Shown here: in pieces, positions 1 through 11,275 of the stretch
Layout: each line of letters begins with the position of its first letter
Position numbering within the stretch: the first letter of the stretch is position 1
NCBI GenBank assembly: GCA_023213395.1
Contig: CM041465.1
Span: forward strand, 133,307,741-133,371,740
DNA length: 64,000 nucleotides
Direction of reading: 5' to 3'
Origin: Cycas panzhihuaensis
Lineage: Eukaryota > Cycadophyta
Made by a program: the position numbers and the translations under genes
Notes under the pieces: model-generated
Told to the model about the DNA's origin: nothing
What the model saw: the letters and a program-made list of their open reading frames with translations, nothing else
The model's database searches: none

Positions 1-1207
1 TTTTTAGATATTTGAGTATCCTCTTTATTATTCTCTAATGTGTTAACTTTGGATCTTACATATAGCTAGAGATTATTCCAATAGAGTATGAAATATCGAG
101 TTTGGTTGCAGTAAGATATATTAGACTTCCAACTAATTACCTGTACAAAGTTATATCAACTAAAGTATCTTCTATAGATGGAGTCAAGTCACAACCAATT
201 TCTATAGGAGTTGCATAACTATTACATTCTTCTATTTTAAATTCTATTAGCAAATATTTAGTGTATTTGTTTTGTATTAGAGTGATTAAATCTTTCTTCT
301 AATTTACTTCTATACCAAGGTAATAATTTAGATATCCTAAATTAGTAATCTCAAAACTTTTTTCTAATTGTGCTTTTACATCTATAATAGAATCTGTGTC
401 ACTGCTTGTCAGAATCATATTATCTATATATACTATAATTATTGTGATCAACCTTTAAATTTTTTTCACATATAGACTGGAATTTGATTCATACCTATGA
501 AACCTATTTTAAATGAGATATTTATCCAATTTAGTATACCAAGCCCTTGGAGCCTGTTTTAGCCCATATAAGGCCTTTTCCGCCTACATACAAGATGTTC
601 TTATCCATTTTGAATATATCCTCCTAGTTGCTTCATATAAACCTCTTCTTCAAGATCCCCATTTTAAAAGGCACTTTTCACATCCAATTGATAGCTTTTC
701 TAATTTTGTTATGTAACCAATGCTATTACCATCTTAATTATATTTAATATGGTTACTGGAGATAATGTTTCATTATAATTTACCCCAAAAGTTTAAGTGT
801 AATATTTGGCCACTAATATAGCCTTCTATTTTCTTTATCATACTATTAAAATTTTCTTTTATTTTATATACCCACTTACAGTTGATAATAGGTTTGCCTA
901 TAAGTGGTTTAACCAGTTCCCATATTTTATTTTTGGAAATAGATTTCATTTTTGCATCCATTACATCTTGCCACTCTTCATGCCAACCCGCTTCTTCATA
1001 TGATTATGATTCAACATAGTATAATAAGGCTTGATGTTTTTAGGACCTTATTTTGTGAGTGAATACTTATCCTTTGTCTTCCTCAATACTTTTGAGATAC
1101 CATCTGGGTATCATTTTGGAGGATGTTCACCTTTCTTCATCTTCTTTAGGAGTTGAATCTCTAAGAGATAAAGGTGCCCTTCCTAATTATTATTTTTCAC
1201 CTATTCT
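1..1207 (-). pseudogene. Copia A, reverse transcriptase and start of RNase H (decayed)
   Basis: This is the 3' half of an old Ty1/copia pol gene read on the minus strand. From right to left it shows the integrase-RT linker, the RT opening (WELV near 920, then CKWVYKIK), the DVKSAF motif near 690, the catalytic box near 425 as YIDN instead of YVDD, and the LVGSLIY stretch that leads into RNase H near the left edge. The box is damaged by a G-to-A change, and many Gln codons have become stops. The piece ends at 1207 against Gypsy A and continues at 7601-7815. RNase H and the 3' LTR should lie left of the window. The family call is firm; the lineage within copia is not resolved. Confidence 0.85.
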
Positions 1208-1554
1208 TAGAGTGTTTCTTATCAAAAATTTGACCTTATAGATGTAGATCAACAAAAGTAAAGTCAAATTAACATAAGTACGTAAACATATCATAAATAA
1301 TAAATCACCAAAAGGAGTATCAAAATACTTTCTCTTGAAGATAATAATACTCAACAACCATTACAAGTGATATTCGACACTTTAAATACATATGTAAGGG
1401 TCTTCTTCTTTATGATTCTATTAGTGGCCCTAGCAGTCTTACATCTTATAAGATGACTTAGTGGTCTATGCACAAATCTTAATAAGTACCTTAATCCTTG
1501 ACCTATTGGTGGATCCCACTTATTAGTGCTAAAGAAATATAGGGTTATGTTATA
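1208..1554 (-). repeat. Gypsy A 3' LTR
   Basis: This direct repeat aligns over about 290 bases with 7307-7600 (shared GATGTAGATCAA, AAATCACCAAAAGGAGTA and CTTAATAAGTACC). Read on the minus strand it opens TATAACATAACC, which resembles the start of the Gypsy E LTR (TGTAACATAACC) with TG changed to TA. It is followed outward by the polypurine tract at 1555-1566. Confidence 0.8.
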
Positions 1555-1566
1555 GGCCCCACTTTG
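1555..1566 (-). other. Gypsy A polypurine tract
   Basis: On the minus strand the sequence CAAAGTGGGGCC lies directly before the 3' LTR start, where plus-strand DNA synthesis is primed. Confidence 0.55.
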
Positions 1567-1579
1567 AGGCATTGATTCC

Positions 1580-4500
1580 TCATAGAGTTAGAGATGAGGA
1601 TATTACTGGATAAACTTATTAGATTCCCAAGTAGCTTCATCTGCATCACAATCAACCTACTATACCAAGTGTTTAGAAATAGTGCGATTCTGGAGGCAAT
1701 GTTGGCAACTGATAACGATTTTATTAGGGGGGATTATAAGAGTTTGATCATTAGAATGGAAAAGGTAGTGTGGGGTGTAACTTTAGCTCCAAGGTATTTC
1801 TTTAGGCAGGAAACATAGAAAACATTATGGATATTAGTGTTTGGGGGGAGTTCAAGGGCATAAACAACTTTACCAAATTTGTGAAGGATTTTATAAGGGA
1901 CATAGTAACGAGGGTTTAGTTTATATCCTTAATATGACTTAAGAGATTGTTGCTTATAAGGTTGGAGATCAAAGAATACTAGATCTCCAATATCAAAGGT
2001 TCAGTTAGATTAGTAGTGGTCAACAAGTTGCTTCATTCAATTTTAGGCGACGACTAAATTATATTGAAGGGCATGCGAGATTTAGTCCATCTCTTAAAGC
2101 TTTTATTGTATGGGAGCTATTTAAAAGTTTGTGACTAGGGTATGTTGGGAAGGGGGGTGGTAACCATAGAGGGCCAAAAAGGGGGACATACCAATGGCAG
2201 AATTATGAGAGGGAGTTGTACTAGTACTCTGCCAAGGTAAGCCAGGAGGTCTACTTAGCTTGGTGTTCTAAGGTGAAGAAATGTAGATAAGTTTCTAGAG
2301 TTTTATTTAGGACTTCAGATTAGCCATCCATTTGTGGGTGGTAGGTAGATCTCATGTTAAATAAGGTTCCAACAACCTTAAAGAGATTTTGCTAAAAGGA
2401 GTTAGTAAACTTGGGGTCTCAATCACAAACAATGGATGTCAAGAAACTGTGGAGGCAAAATATGAATTGGACATATAGGTCAGCAAAATAAGAGGATATA
2501 TATGAGGTGTGAACAAGGAGAAAGTATGAGTACTTAGTTAATTAGTCAATGATTACCTAAATAGAGTCAAACTTAGTAGATAGAGGTAAGCCCATGATGA
2601 AGTCCATAGCAATATCTTCCCACTTACCTTGTGGAACAATTAATGGTTGGAGAAGTCCATGAAGAGGTTTAGTCTTGACTTTATTTTATTGACATATGTC
2701 ACATTCCAATATGAAGGTGAATATAGTGGACTTCATATGGGATGAAAAGAAATCTACATAAATCCATCAATAAGTCTTATCAAAGCCTTAGTGGCCATTG
2801 AGGGGAGAAGATTAGTGTTCTATTAGGATTTTAGGTATGAATGAGGAGAAGAAGTGGACAAATATGTGATTATGATAGAGGAGATAATTATTAAAGGTTG
2901 ACCAACCTTTATGGGTGAAAACATTTTTACTCCAATTAGGGAAGTCAGGTTGGGCTTGGTTTTTGACCCAAAGTTCATCAAGCCGAAGGGGTTGGGGATT
3001 ACTTATGGCATGGAGGCTTGGATTAGGAACATTATCATTAACATGGAGACATGAAAGGGCATCTACAACTGTATTATTTTTTGCCTTTTTTATATGATAT
3101 TAAGAAGTCAAAGACTTGTAGATGGTGAACCCACTTAGCTTGTTCTTTAAATAAGACTAGCTAATCCAATAGATTATGGAGGCTATGATCTTCCATGCGA
3201 ATAGTAAATTTAGAGCCTAAGAGGTATTGTTGCCATTTATTAATATCGTGAAGAATAACTTTAATCTCCTTCTAGTATGTAGAGAGATGAAGCTCATGAT
3301 CTTTTAATTTTTGACTTTTGAATACAATGTGATGAGAGTCTTACATCAAGACTGTACCTAACCTAAAACTTGAGGCATCACATTCAAGTTAGAAGGGCTA
3401 GTTAAAATCAAGAGTGATGAGGATTGGGGTGGAGGTCATTACAACCTTGAGGTGAGAAAAAATAATGTCAGCTTCTAAAGACCATTGGAAAGCCTCTTTA
3501 CAAAGAAGGTAAGTTAAGGAGGCGATAAGGGAAGCATAATTACTTACACAACATTGATAGAATCCTATGAACCTAAGGAATGCATGTAGTTGGGTAAGTA
3601 TGGTAGGTGTTATCCAAGTCGTGATGATAGATATTTTATCAAGATCTATGTGTACCCCTTCCGATGATATGATATGCCCCAAGTATTTGAGTTCTAATTA
3701 CCTAATCTCATACTTAGATAATTTTGCATAGAGTTAGTGGTTTTGTAGTATTTAAAGAATAATTTCCAAGTGTTAGATGTGGTGGTCTAGGTAGATACTA
3801 TAAATAAGAATACCATTGAAGAAAACTATGAAAAACCTTTAAAGATAGGGCCAAATATTTTATTCATGAGAGCTTGAAAAGTTGTCGGGGTATTACAAAG
3901 GCCATGATATGTTTGAAATATCATCTTATGGTAATCTTATGGGGTAATTAGGATTTAGTAGTAACTGGGCTAAAGGTTTAACTTAGAAAAAATGGTTGTG
4001 CCATGGATTTCATCTAGCATGTTGTCTATGCGAGGGGTGGGGAATTTATTTTTAATGGTAATCTTATTTAGTTTACTATAATCAACAATGAGGTAGAAGG
4101 AACCATCCTTCTTCCTAACTAAGATAATTAGAGTTATATAAGGGCTTTTACTTGGTTGGATTATGTCCATGTCGAGGAGCTTAGTTATGAGTTTCTCAAT
4201 TTTATTCTTTTAAAAGTATGAGTTACAATAGGGTCTGAGGCTGATAGGGCCATGGCTGGATTGGAGGTTAATTATATGATAGAAGTAATAGTCAAGAGGG
4301 GTAGTGGTAGGTAAAAGAACAAATACTTATTCATAGTGAGTAATGATGTCTTGGATGCGTTGATGAATTTGTGGTTTGATTTAAATATTATTGAGGTAGA
4401 CTATATACCCTAGGTGAGATTGAAGATGGCGTTTCATGCATCTAGGAGATACCACTCGATTAAGAGGGGACTACATTCCATAAAATTTATGATTTCTACC

Positions 4501-6057
4501 CATTTGGTCTATGAAGGCAATGAATGGGTTAGTAGGTGAGTTATTTGTGTTACAGGTTCCTAAGGTTTGCAACCATTAAATCCCTAAGATAACATCATAT
4601 CCTCCTATTGACAAGGCATAGAAATTTGACACCAAAAGGTAGGAGCTAATTTAGACTTGGAGGTTTTTAATAATACCTGCACAATGGAGTTTTTGGTATC
4701 TTAGTAGAGAATAGGTGAAGCCAGTTTTAGGTATGATATATAGGTCAAGTTATCTAGCTATAGAAATATCAAGGAAGTTGAGTGATGTGCCACTATCGAT
4801 CAAGATAGACACTGGAGTCTTACGAAGAATGCCTTTAACTCATAGGGGTTTGGGACATGAGGAGGTGGTGATAATAGATAGGGATACTTTGGGGTGGGGC
4901 TCTGGGGTAGGGTCATCATGGGTTTCATCATCAACCTTGTGTTTAGAGTTAGATTCAAAGGATTCATTAGGGGAGAGGGATGGGTCAATGGATAAAACCA
5001 TACATCATGCTTTGCAAAAATGACATGCCCAGAAGTCTACTTTTCTACACACTACATATAGAGGCCAGCCTTTAGTTGATGTTGTGCCTCAACTTGAGAA
5101 ATTTGGACTCTTTTGGTAGATGCATCATCATTCTATCGATCAATAGATGGGCAGGTGGGATCATCCTATCAAAGTCAAGGACATGTGAAATTAGCTTGAG
5201 AGTAGGTAACATCATCAAATTGAGGCGCAGTCATTGAAAGTTTGACTATTAAGTGCACAATAACTAAGAGTTATCCCGACAAGTAGTTGAGGGTCTATCT
5301 GCTGCAAACTTGGCTTCTACTATATGACCCCGCTTGAATGCTTCCTTAAGGGAATAGATTGCCATCATCTTTAGTCTCATTTGAATACGATCTTGGAGTC
5401 CTTCCATATAAATATCAATCATTGTTTATTTGTACAAGTTTTGCCTTTATGGCACATGATTGTATAAAGCTTCAAATTTATTAGTGTAAGCTACTATTGT
5501 TGTGGTCTGCTTAAGCTCAGTAAGTTGTGTAAAGAAATATTAACTCCATGAATCCTTGTACTATTCAAAGAAATAGATGGTGAAGTAGGAGCATGTTTGG
5601 TAAGATGGATATTCTCACTTCCACTAATTGAACCAATGGTGGGCTCAACCATCTAAGTGAATAGAGGCATATAAGAGTTGGTTTTCTTCTAACATCAGGT
5701 GGAGTATGAAGTAGGATTCTAACTTGTTAATCTAGCTTTGAGTACACTCTTTATTCACATCTGGATCAAAGGAAGGAATGTTGATTTTATAGTGAAAAAA
5801 GGTTTCCCTTGTGGAGAACCTCCTATAAGTGTGTTACTTCCTTGGAAAGGGGCAGGTTGGTTGCCTGTTGTATTAGAAGTTCCTATGCTTTGGAGTTGAG
5901 GTGGCAACAATTGCTAGAGTTGAGTGAGAATCTCTTGTTTGGTTACATCAAGATCATATTTGGTAGGTATACCATCGATTCTACTATTGGCCTCTAGTTT
6001 GAAGTTGGACAAGTCATTGGGTAAATTAGAAATTTTCTCTCCTTGAGTTTTTGCCAT
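1580..6057 (-). pseudogene. Gypsy A gag-pol-chromodomain pseudogene
   Basis: Gag begins at the ATG complementary to 6055-6057 (MAKTQGEKISNLPNDLSNFK), and a coiled, Gln-rich N-terminus follows. Protease remains lie near 4.7-4.9 kb. RT is clear at 3970-4170 ([30 protein letters not shown]), and the catalytic box near 3800-3825 reads FNGIL where FDDIL is expected. The RNase H start and the tether before it are at 3398-3682 (MGHIISSEGV). Integrase remains occupy about 2.0-3.1 kb. A chromodomain remnant near 1600-1735 shows HLVQ, DADEATWES. Frameshifts and stops occur throughout, so it cannot make a working polyprotein. Confidence 0.85.
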
Positions 6058-7289
6058 TGGAGCTATAGAAAGGGATTAAAGAAGTGGGAATAAGTAGAGA
6101 GAAGGGAAATAGATGAAGTGGGATAGATTAAGAAAGAATGGAATATAAGAATGGGGGAGTTATTATAGGGGAGAGAAGGGGTAAATAGGAGGATGTGGGG
6201 TGTCTATAGCCTCTTGATCCCAAAAAATATATAAACAAGATATTTGGCCTACTAAAAAGAGCGCAAAAAGCTTGTCCAAAAGGGGTACATAAGATTTAAG
6301 ATTTGTTTGAAGTGGTGGGGCCCATCAATGACCCAAGTATTGAAAAGTATAAAAATTACTTGTATAAACTAACCTAGTGCAAAATAACCAATACGATATG
6401 TTGATCAATTTTCTCTCTCTCTCTCTCTCTCTTCTAGGAAGTTTGATTGCTCTGACAAGTTCTAAATTTAGGCAGTAAGTAGAAGTTGGTCTCTTTCTTT
6501 TTTCCTTTTAATTTAATATATGTAGTCACTTGTGATCTTACTTAGGAAATTGAGTAGGAAAAGCAAAGGAAATGATAAATGTGTCTTGCCAACTACCAGA
6601 CGGGGTATACTTGGTCTTATAGGCCTACTAATAAACTTCTAATGTATAAGTATAGGGTAGGTAGCTTCATGGTGCTGACTGCTAATCACTGCACTACAAG
6701 ACTTTAGTGGCTAATAGTTTACCTATACTAGGGATGATTTGGGATCCTAAAGGGGTTCTCCTATATACCTAAAGGTATGTGGAGGTACACTTCCATAGCC
6801 AGGTTCTATCTAGGGCTTGGTTCAAAAGTGTTATCTTTAGTCCTTCATGTAGGAGATAGAAAAGCCACGATACACTTAGCTAGAATGATAAATCTATTCG
6901 ATATTTAAAGACCCTGAGTACAGGGTCTCTACCTAACTACTTAGGTAGCTATCTAATAGTGTTATCTACCTAGGAAAGAGAGGTGGGAGGGGAAAAGAGT
7001 AACTACCCAGAGGTGTTATCTACCCTTGGAATATAATTCAATGTAGAAATTAAAATAAAGAAACTAAAAATTAGATGAAAAGTAGAAAAATAAATTGCTG
7101 GTATTACTTAGGGGAAGAAATTCCCCTTCCCTCATGACTCTTGAGCTATCCTAGTATTATTCCTCAATCTTTATGGAGAGAGTACTAAGTGAAGGTCTTT
7201 CCTTGATCTCTACTTGGGTAGAGAGAGTACTAAATCTGATGGATTTTTTTTTTTTTAAATTTTCTTGGCAGCTTCCCATGATCGCAAAT
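6058..7289 (-). other. Gypsy A 5' leader
   Basis: This is the untranslated leader between primer-binding site and gag, containing a CT-rich microsatellite at 6413-6433. A block around 6700-6900 resembles the Gypsy B leader, with shared words such as CCTAGATAGAAC and CCTCCACATAC on the minus strand. A second block just before gag, ending in ATAGACACCCCA, recurs before gag in Gypsy B and Gypsy E. No gene is seen in it. Confidence 0.65.
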
Positions 7290-7304
7290 GCATCTTTGAT
7301 ACCA
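7290..7304 (-). other. Gypsy A primer-binding site
   Basis: The minus strand reads TGGTATCAAAGATGC next to the 5' LTR. It matches the first eight bases expected for initiator tRNA-Met priming (TGGTATCAGAGC) and then diverges. Confidence 0.65.
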
Positions 7305-7306
7305 CT

Positions 7307-7600
7307 TGGAGTGTTTCTTCTTAGAAATTAACCTTGTAGATGTAGATCAATAGAAGTAAAGCCAAATTAATACAAATTCATAAATAATTCATAAATAATA
7401 AATCACCAAAAGGAGTACTAAAATACTTTCTCTTTAAGATAATAATACTCGACAACCATTATAAGTGATATTTGACACTTGAAATATACATGTAAGGGTC
7501 TTATTTCTTATGATTCTATTGGTGGCCTTAACAGACTTACATCTTATTGGATGGATTAATGGTCCATATATAAATCTTAATAAGTACCTTAATCCTTATA
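7307..7600 (-). repeat. Gypsy A 5' LTR, outer end truncated
   Basis: This copy aligns with 1208-1500 of the other LTR, mainly with transition differences. It lacks about 54 bases present at the outer end of the left LTR (1501-1554) and runs straight into Copia A sequence. Confidence 0.75.
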
Positions 7601-7815
7601 GTTCCTATGTCTTTAAATATGATTCCTGATATATATTTTGGTAGAGGAATTTTCATTAGAGACTCTTTTATAGGCTCTTCAATTTCTTAGTATGGTGATG
7701 GGCTTGCAATAATGTCTTTTTTATTGAATATGACATCTCTACTTACATAGACCTTACTTGTTTTTAGGTCTATGTACCTATAAGCTTTTGAATTTTTATT
7801 GTAGCCTATCATTAT
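7601..7815 (-). pseudogene. Copia A, integrase C-terminal piece
   Basis: The minus strand encodes YNKNSKAYRYIDL followed by VYVSRDVIFNKK, the usual end of the copia integrase region before the RT linker. It continues the reading of 15804-16027 and is continued by 1-1207. It is isolated here because Gypsy A and Copia B inserted on either side. The ATTAT at 7811-7815 is the left target duplication of Copia B. Confidence 0.85.
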
Positions 7816-8259
7816 TGTTAGAAGTATTAATGTAACTTTTATGTTAGTTTTAAGTTCTTTTTATGTCACATGATTAAATTAGTATTTAAGCCATTCTTAT
7901 GTTTAACATTAGAGTTTATTTTAATCTTATGTTGAAGGTGGTTGAAATGCACAACTGCATTTCAACGAACCTTTCTTCGTATTAATTCTTCTCCTAGATT
8001 CAAGGAGGTGGTTCCGAGAATCTAGGAGGGCTGTCTAAAAGCCTTTCTCTAAGGTTGGTTTAGTGTGTAGGTGGTTTCAGTATATGGTATTCTGTTTATC
8101 ACTTTTCTTAATAAAAATACAACTTTAGGAGGTGGTTTTTCTTCCCTAGAAGGGGTTTTCCACCTATCAATCTGGTGTATATGTGTAATGTCATTTGTTA
8201 CCTGTAATTTCTTGTTTATGTGATCCTGTGGTGACATTGTGCATGTGCCTATTTCAACA
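7816..8259 (+). repeat. Copia B 5' LTR
   Basis: It starts TGTTAGAAGTATT and ends TTTCAACA. It is homologous to 15341-15798 (direct) and 12981-13430 (inverted). The primer-binding site follows immediately. Confidence 0.92.
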
Positions 8260-8273
8260 TGATATCAGAGCAC
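8260..8273 (+). other. Copia B primer-binding site
   Basis: TGATATCAGAGCAC abuts the LTR end. It equals the initiator tRNA-Met complement TGGTATCAGAGC with one G-to-A change. Confidence 0.85.
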
Positions 8274-8452
8274 CAATATCTACCAGAGGCTTGCCTTAAA
8301 CTTCTTTCATCTTTATTCCATTGCCCAGAGATGCACTCAGCCTACGCCTCAGTGTAAGACCAATATAAAACACATGGTAGGAACCACCGCATATTCATGA
8401 CGTTCTTTTGTCATAGAAAGCTCGAGTCCAGATACCGTAGAGAAAACATAAA
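8274..8452. other. Non-element DNA between Copia B PBS and the HAK/KUP fragment
   Basis: This stretch is less AT-rich and holds more CpG than the surrounding retroelement DNA. On the minus strand it lies downstream of the recognisable HAK/KUP reading frame. I could not align its translations convincingly to the transporter, so it may be diverged transporter sequence, intron, or unrelated captured DNA. Confidence 0.4.
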
Positions 8453-8815
8453 TGGTCGGTGAGGGTATTCTAATATATATGTAGAGACTTCCTCATCAAC
8501 AATCTGATGATTTGGGAAAAGGATTACTTTGGCATGCCTGTATATTAAAGAATACAAGGTAATAGTGCCCCCTTCCCCATTGTCGTCAACTCTTAGCACT
8601 ATAAAGACATACTTGAATAATGGCACCAAAGTTAGAGTCTAAAAGATGAAGGACAACATGCCATAAATCTCTTCATTGGTCTCGGAATGCTTAATATCTT
8701 CAACAAAAGTGTTCTTGTAGACATAGAGAGGAGAAATGCTCAAATTGTCATAGACAACATCGAGGCTTTGATATGTTAAGCTCAAAATCGTCTTTCATGA
8801 TTATTTCAGAGGGAG
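8453..8815 (-). pseudogene. HAK/KUP/KT potassium transporter fragment (N-terminal about 120 codons)
   Basis: The minus strand reads without frameshift for about 120 codons. It contains [71 protein letters not shown] and VDEEVSTY. From memory of the family, these are the N-terminal and first two membrane-segment blocks of plant HAK/KUP/KT transporters, which carry K+ (often with H+) across the plasma membrane or tonoplast. Two stops are likely former Trp codons: TAG at 8639-8641 inside the second membrane segment (FIF-stop-TLTL), and TGA just before KTILSL. The family Gly residues after VVY are replaced (YDN for YGD). The fragment is antisense within the Copia B leader, contains no visible intron, and lacks the rest of the protein (family members are about 700-800 residues). 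It is non-functional as a transporter. Confidence 0.85.
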
Positions 8816-9200
8816 GTGTTGCGTGGTGGCATTCATGACATTGTTCAGAACTGATTGACGCATTACGAGGACAGTCAGAAGTGTGAGACAAGGGTCTCTG
8901 CTTACTGTTGGGGGTTTTACCTTGGTTTGGGGCCAGTAAACCTTCGTTCCTCCCCATTCTCTAGAACGTCATAAGGCTCTGCTTGTTAGATCATAAGCCT
9001 TCATTCTCTAGATCGTTGAAGCCTCCATCCAGATCGTTGAAATCTCGTCCTTGTACCAGACATGTAATGAAAAATGGAGCACTGCCATGCTAGGTAGGGT
9101 TCTTACCCTAATCTCTCATGGACCTTAGTTTATGTTTCATTTCATTTTTCCTTTATAAAATCTAAAAACTCGTCGGGTCTGCGGGTTCGGTTGTTTTAAT
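8816..9200 (-). other. Probable captured upstream region of the HAK/KUP fragment
   Basis: On the minus strand this precedes the transporter reading frame and could be its N-terminal leader, 5' UTR or promoter. It is richer in G+C and CpG (for example CGTCGGGTCTGCGGGTTCGG at 9172-9191) than the flanking element. A short motif, AGATCGTTGAA, occurs twice near 9011 and 9031. No other domain is recognised. Its membership of the captured block rests on composition and position only. Confidence 0.4.
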
Positions 9201-9652
9201 TTTTGATTTAATTTAATTTTATTATTTGATTTAATAAATTAACGTTAACAGCCCCCCTCCCCCCCCCTTATCACATTAATAAACTATGTTATAAAGTTTA
9301 ATCAAATAATCTTTGATTAAGAAACCCCTCCCATATAAACTTTAGGTTATGTTTATTTAATAAAACCTTATAAACTTTAGAAATATTTTAATTAAAAATG
9401 CCTCATACTTTATAAACATTCATTCAATTTACAACATTTAATTAAAAACAATAACCCCTCTCCCTTTAATTAACCTTTAATATTTAATAAATATTCTTTA
9501 TTATAATATTTAAATTTATTTTTTAATTTAATCATTACAAAGCTTTCCCCCCCTATATACTTTATGATATTCCCCCTCTTCCCACCTAATATCTTAGCTT
9601 ATTTCTTTGTCATATATAAGGTATACATTACCTTTCAAACACTTATTCAAAG

Positions 9653-9693
<41 letters not shown>

Positions 9694-10273
9694 AACAAAG
9701 CCTAATCAACTTAGGCAAAACCAATATTTTTCTTGGTTTTTTGGCTAAGATCAAGTGTAGTATATGTTCTTATCTGTGTAGATTATTAAATACCTTTTAT
9801 ATGCATTTATATTTTTTAAAAAATAAAGTTTAATTAATAAAAAACTATTAACATTTTTTATATTTTATCTTGCAAATTAGTTTTATATCTTCAAAATTAT
9901 TGTCAAATTAATGCAACATATAATTACTTATTCTAATTTCATATTTTATAACTTTCTTGGAACTTAAACACTTAAGGGGGCTTGTTTATTTCTCAAAATT
10001 AAAGGGAACGTTTTTTGAAAAGGGACTATTTAAAGGGCTTTTTTAAGGGGTTGTTTATTTTTTAAGTCAAGAGAGACTATCTACTTAAAATCATGTAATT
10101 TTTTTTAATTAAAAGAAGAAGAAGGTAGTAATACATGCTACTATGTTTTCCTGTTCACTCTTTAATCATGCCTGTGAAAAGTTAACCTGATGATTGGTAA
10201 CTTTATTATGTGATTATTTTTTTCACCTACCTTTATATTCTTCAATCTTCAATCAAACTATATAACTCCCAAT
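9201..10273. other. AT-rich leader of Copia B, no gene seen
   Basis: Very AT-rich sequence with a C-run near 9251-9268 and a (TA)n microsatellite at about 9656-9689. It fills the gap to the gag start. I see no coding potential. Confidence 0.6.
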
Positions 10274-11275
10274 ATGGCATTAATGCCAGGGACAACCACT
10301 TGCATTCCAATTCCAGTGTTAACCAGCTCAAACTATGCTGACTAGAGGAATCGTATATCCCATTAGCTTAAACAATAAAAGATATGGCGATATGTGACGT
10401 GAATTTAAAAAACCAAAAGATGAAGCTACAGAGAGTTATATGGTATATCTGATGAACTCAGATGTAGCCTTAGGCATCATATTAAACTCACTTTTATCAG
10501 AAACTAGTCAGCAGTTTTCTGAAACAGACGACTTGGCCACTGTCTGGAAAACTTTGCAAGATAAATATGATAAGGTCGATACACATCAAGTGGCTATCCT
10601 AGAACAGTAATTGTATGACCTTACTTTTGATAAATTTTCTAATGTTGAGGATTTTTTATGTAAAATTCAACTAATTAATAAATATCTATGAAACTGTATC
10701 AAATCCAAAACTAAAAATGGTGATACTAAAAAAATAATCACGCATGCTAAAGATGATGATACACTCGTACGTCTTGTAGTAAATAAGTTACCAAAATAAT
10801 TTAATTTCTTCAAAACTTCCAGATAACAAGCTGGCAACCCTCTTATAACATTCAATCAGTTGACAACCAACTGATCAAACATCAAACAATGTTAATTCAA
10901 ATAGGCATATTAAAAGATCCTTCACAAGCTTTGTTTTCCAAAACTAAGCCACAAATAAAAAACAAACAATAGAATAATTTTCATAGTAATCCAAAATTTC
11001 ATAAACCTCATAGAGGTTCACAATCTAATTCATAAAATAATATTAAGTATTCTGGTCCATCTAAATACCATAATACTTCTAATTAGTCCTTTCATAATAG
11101 GAACAATGTAACTCCTTCTTAGAATACTAGTTGTGCCTATTTTCATAAAAAAAGCCATACTATTAATGTCTGCAGAAGTAGAATAGCTTTGGAAGCATGG
11201 AAAGCTTACAAGGGATTACAAAATTGACCTCAATCCTGACCACAAACCTAACAACAAACTCATAATCAGTTTTTA
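10274..11275 (+). pseudogene. Copia B gag (decayed)
   Basis: Gag opens at ATG 10274 (MALMPGTTTCIPIPVLTSSNYA). It continues with KPKDEATESYMVYLMNSD and a stretch around 10470-10860 that fits the UBN2/retrotrans_gag region (VWKTLQDKYDKVDTHQ, LVVNKLPK). A small frameshift probably lies near 10360, and many CAA/CAG codons have become stops. The expected CCHC knuckle near 11150 is degraded. Gag would form the particle shell. Confidence 0.8.

Larger units (their letters stand above)
1208..7600 (-). mobile_element. Gypsy A: Ty3/gypsy chromovirus nested in Copia A
   Basis: Terminal direct repeats at 1208-1554 and 7307-7600 enclose, on the minus strand, a primer-binding site, a long leader, gag, protease, RT, RNase H, integrase, a chromodomain and a polypurine tract. 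The order gag-PR-RT-RH-IN-CHD marks a chromovirus. The protein resembles Gypsy E and Gypsy F (shared QPSKSPY and RKKDGSF in RT), but its LTR differs from that of Gypsy E beyond the first dozen bases. Flanks 1203-1207 (ATTCT) and 7601-7605 (GTTCC) match at only 3 of 5 positions. The right LTR also appears to lack about 54 outer bases, so the target duplication is not demonstrated. Copia A sequence resumes on both sides. Confidence 0.85.

Noticed and set aside
1203-1207. ATTCT and GTTCC flanking Gypsy A as a target duplication
   Set aside because: Only 3 of 5 bases match, and the right LTR seems truncated at its outer end, so the match is probably accidental.
8748-8957. 69-codon open frame on the minus strand overlapping the transporter fragment
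   Set aside because: The HAK/KUP homology is in a different frame; this one is a shadow of it and its upstream region.
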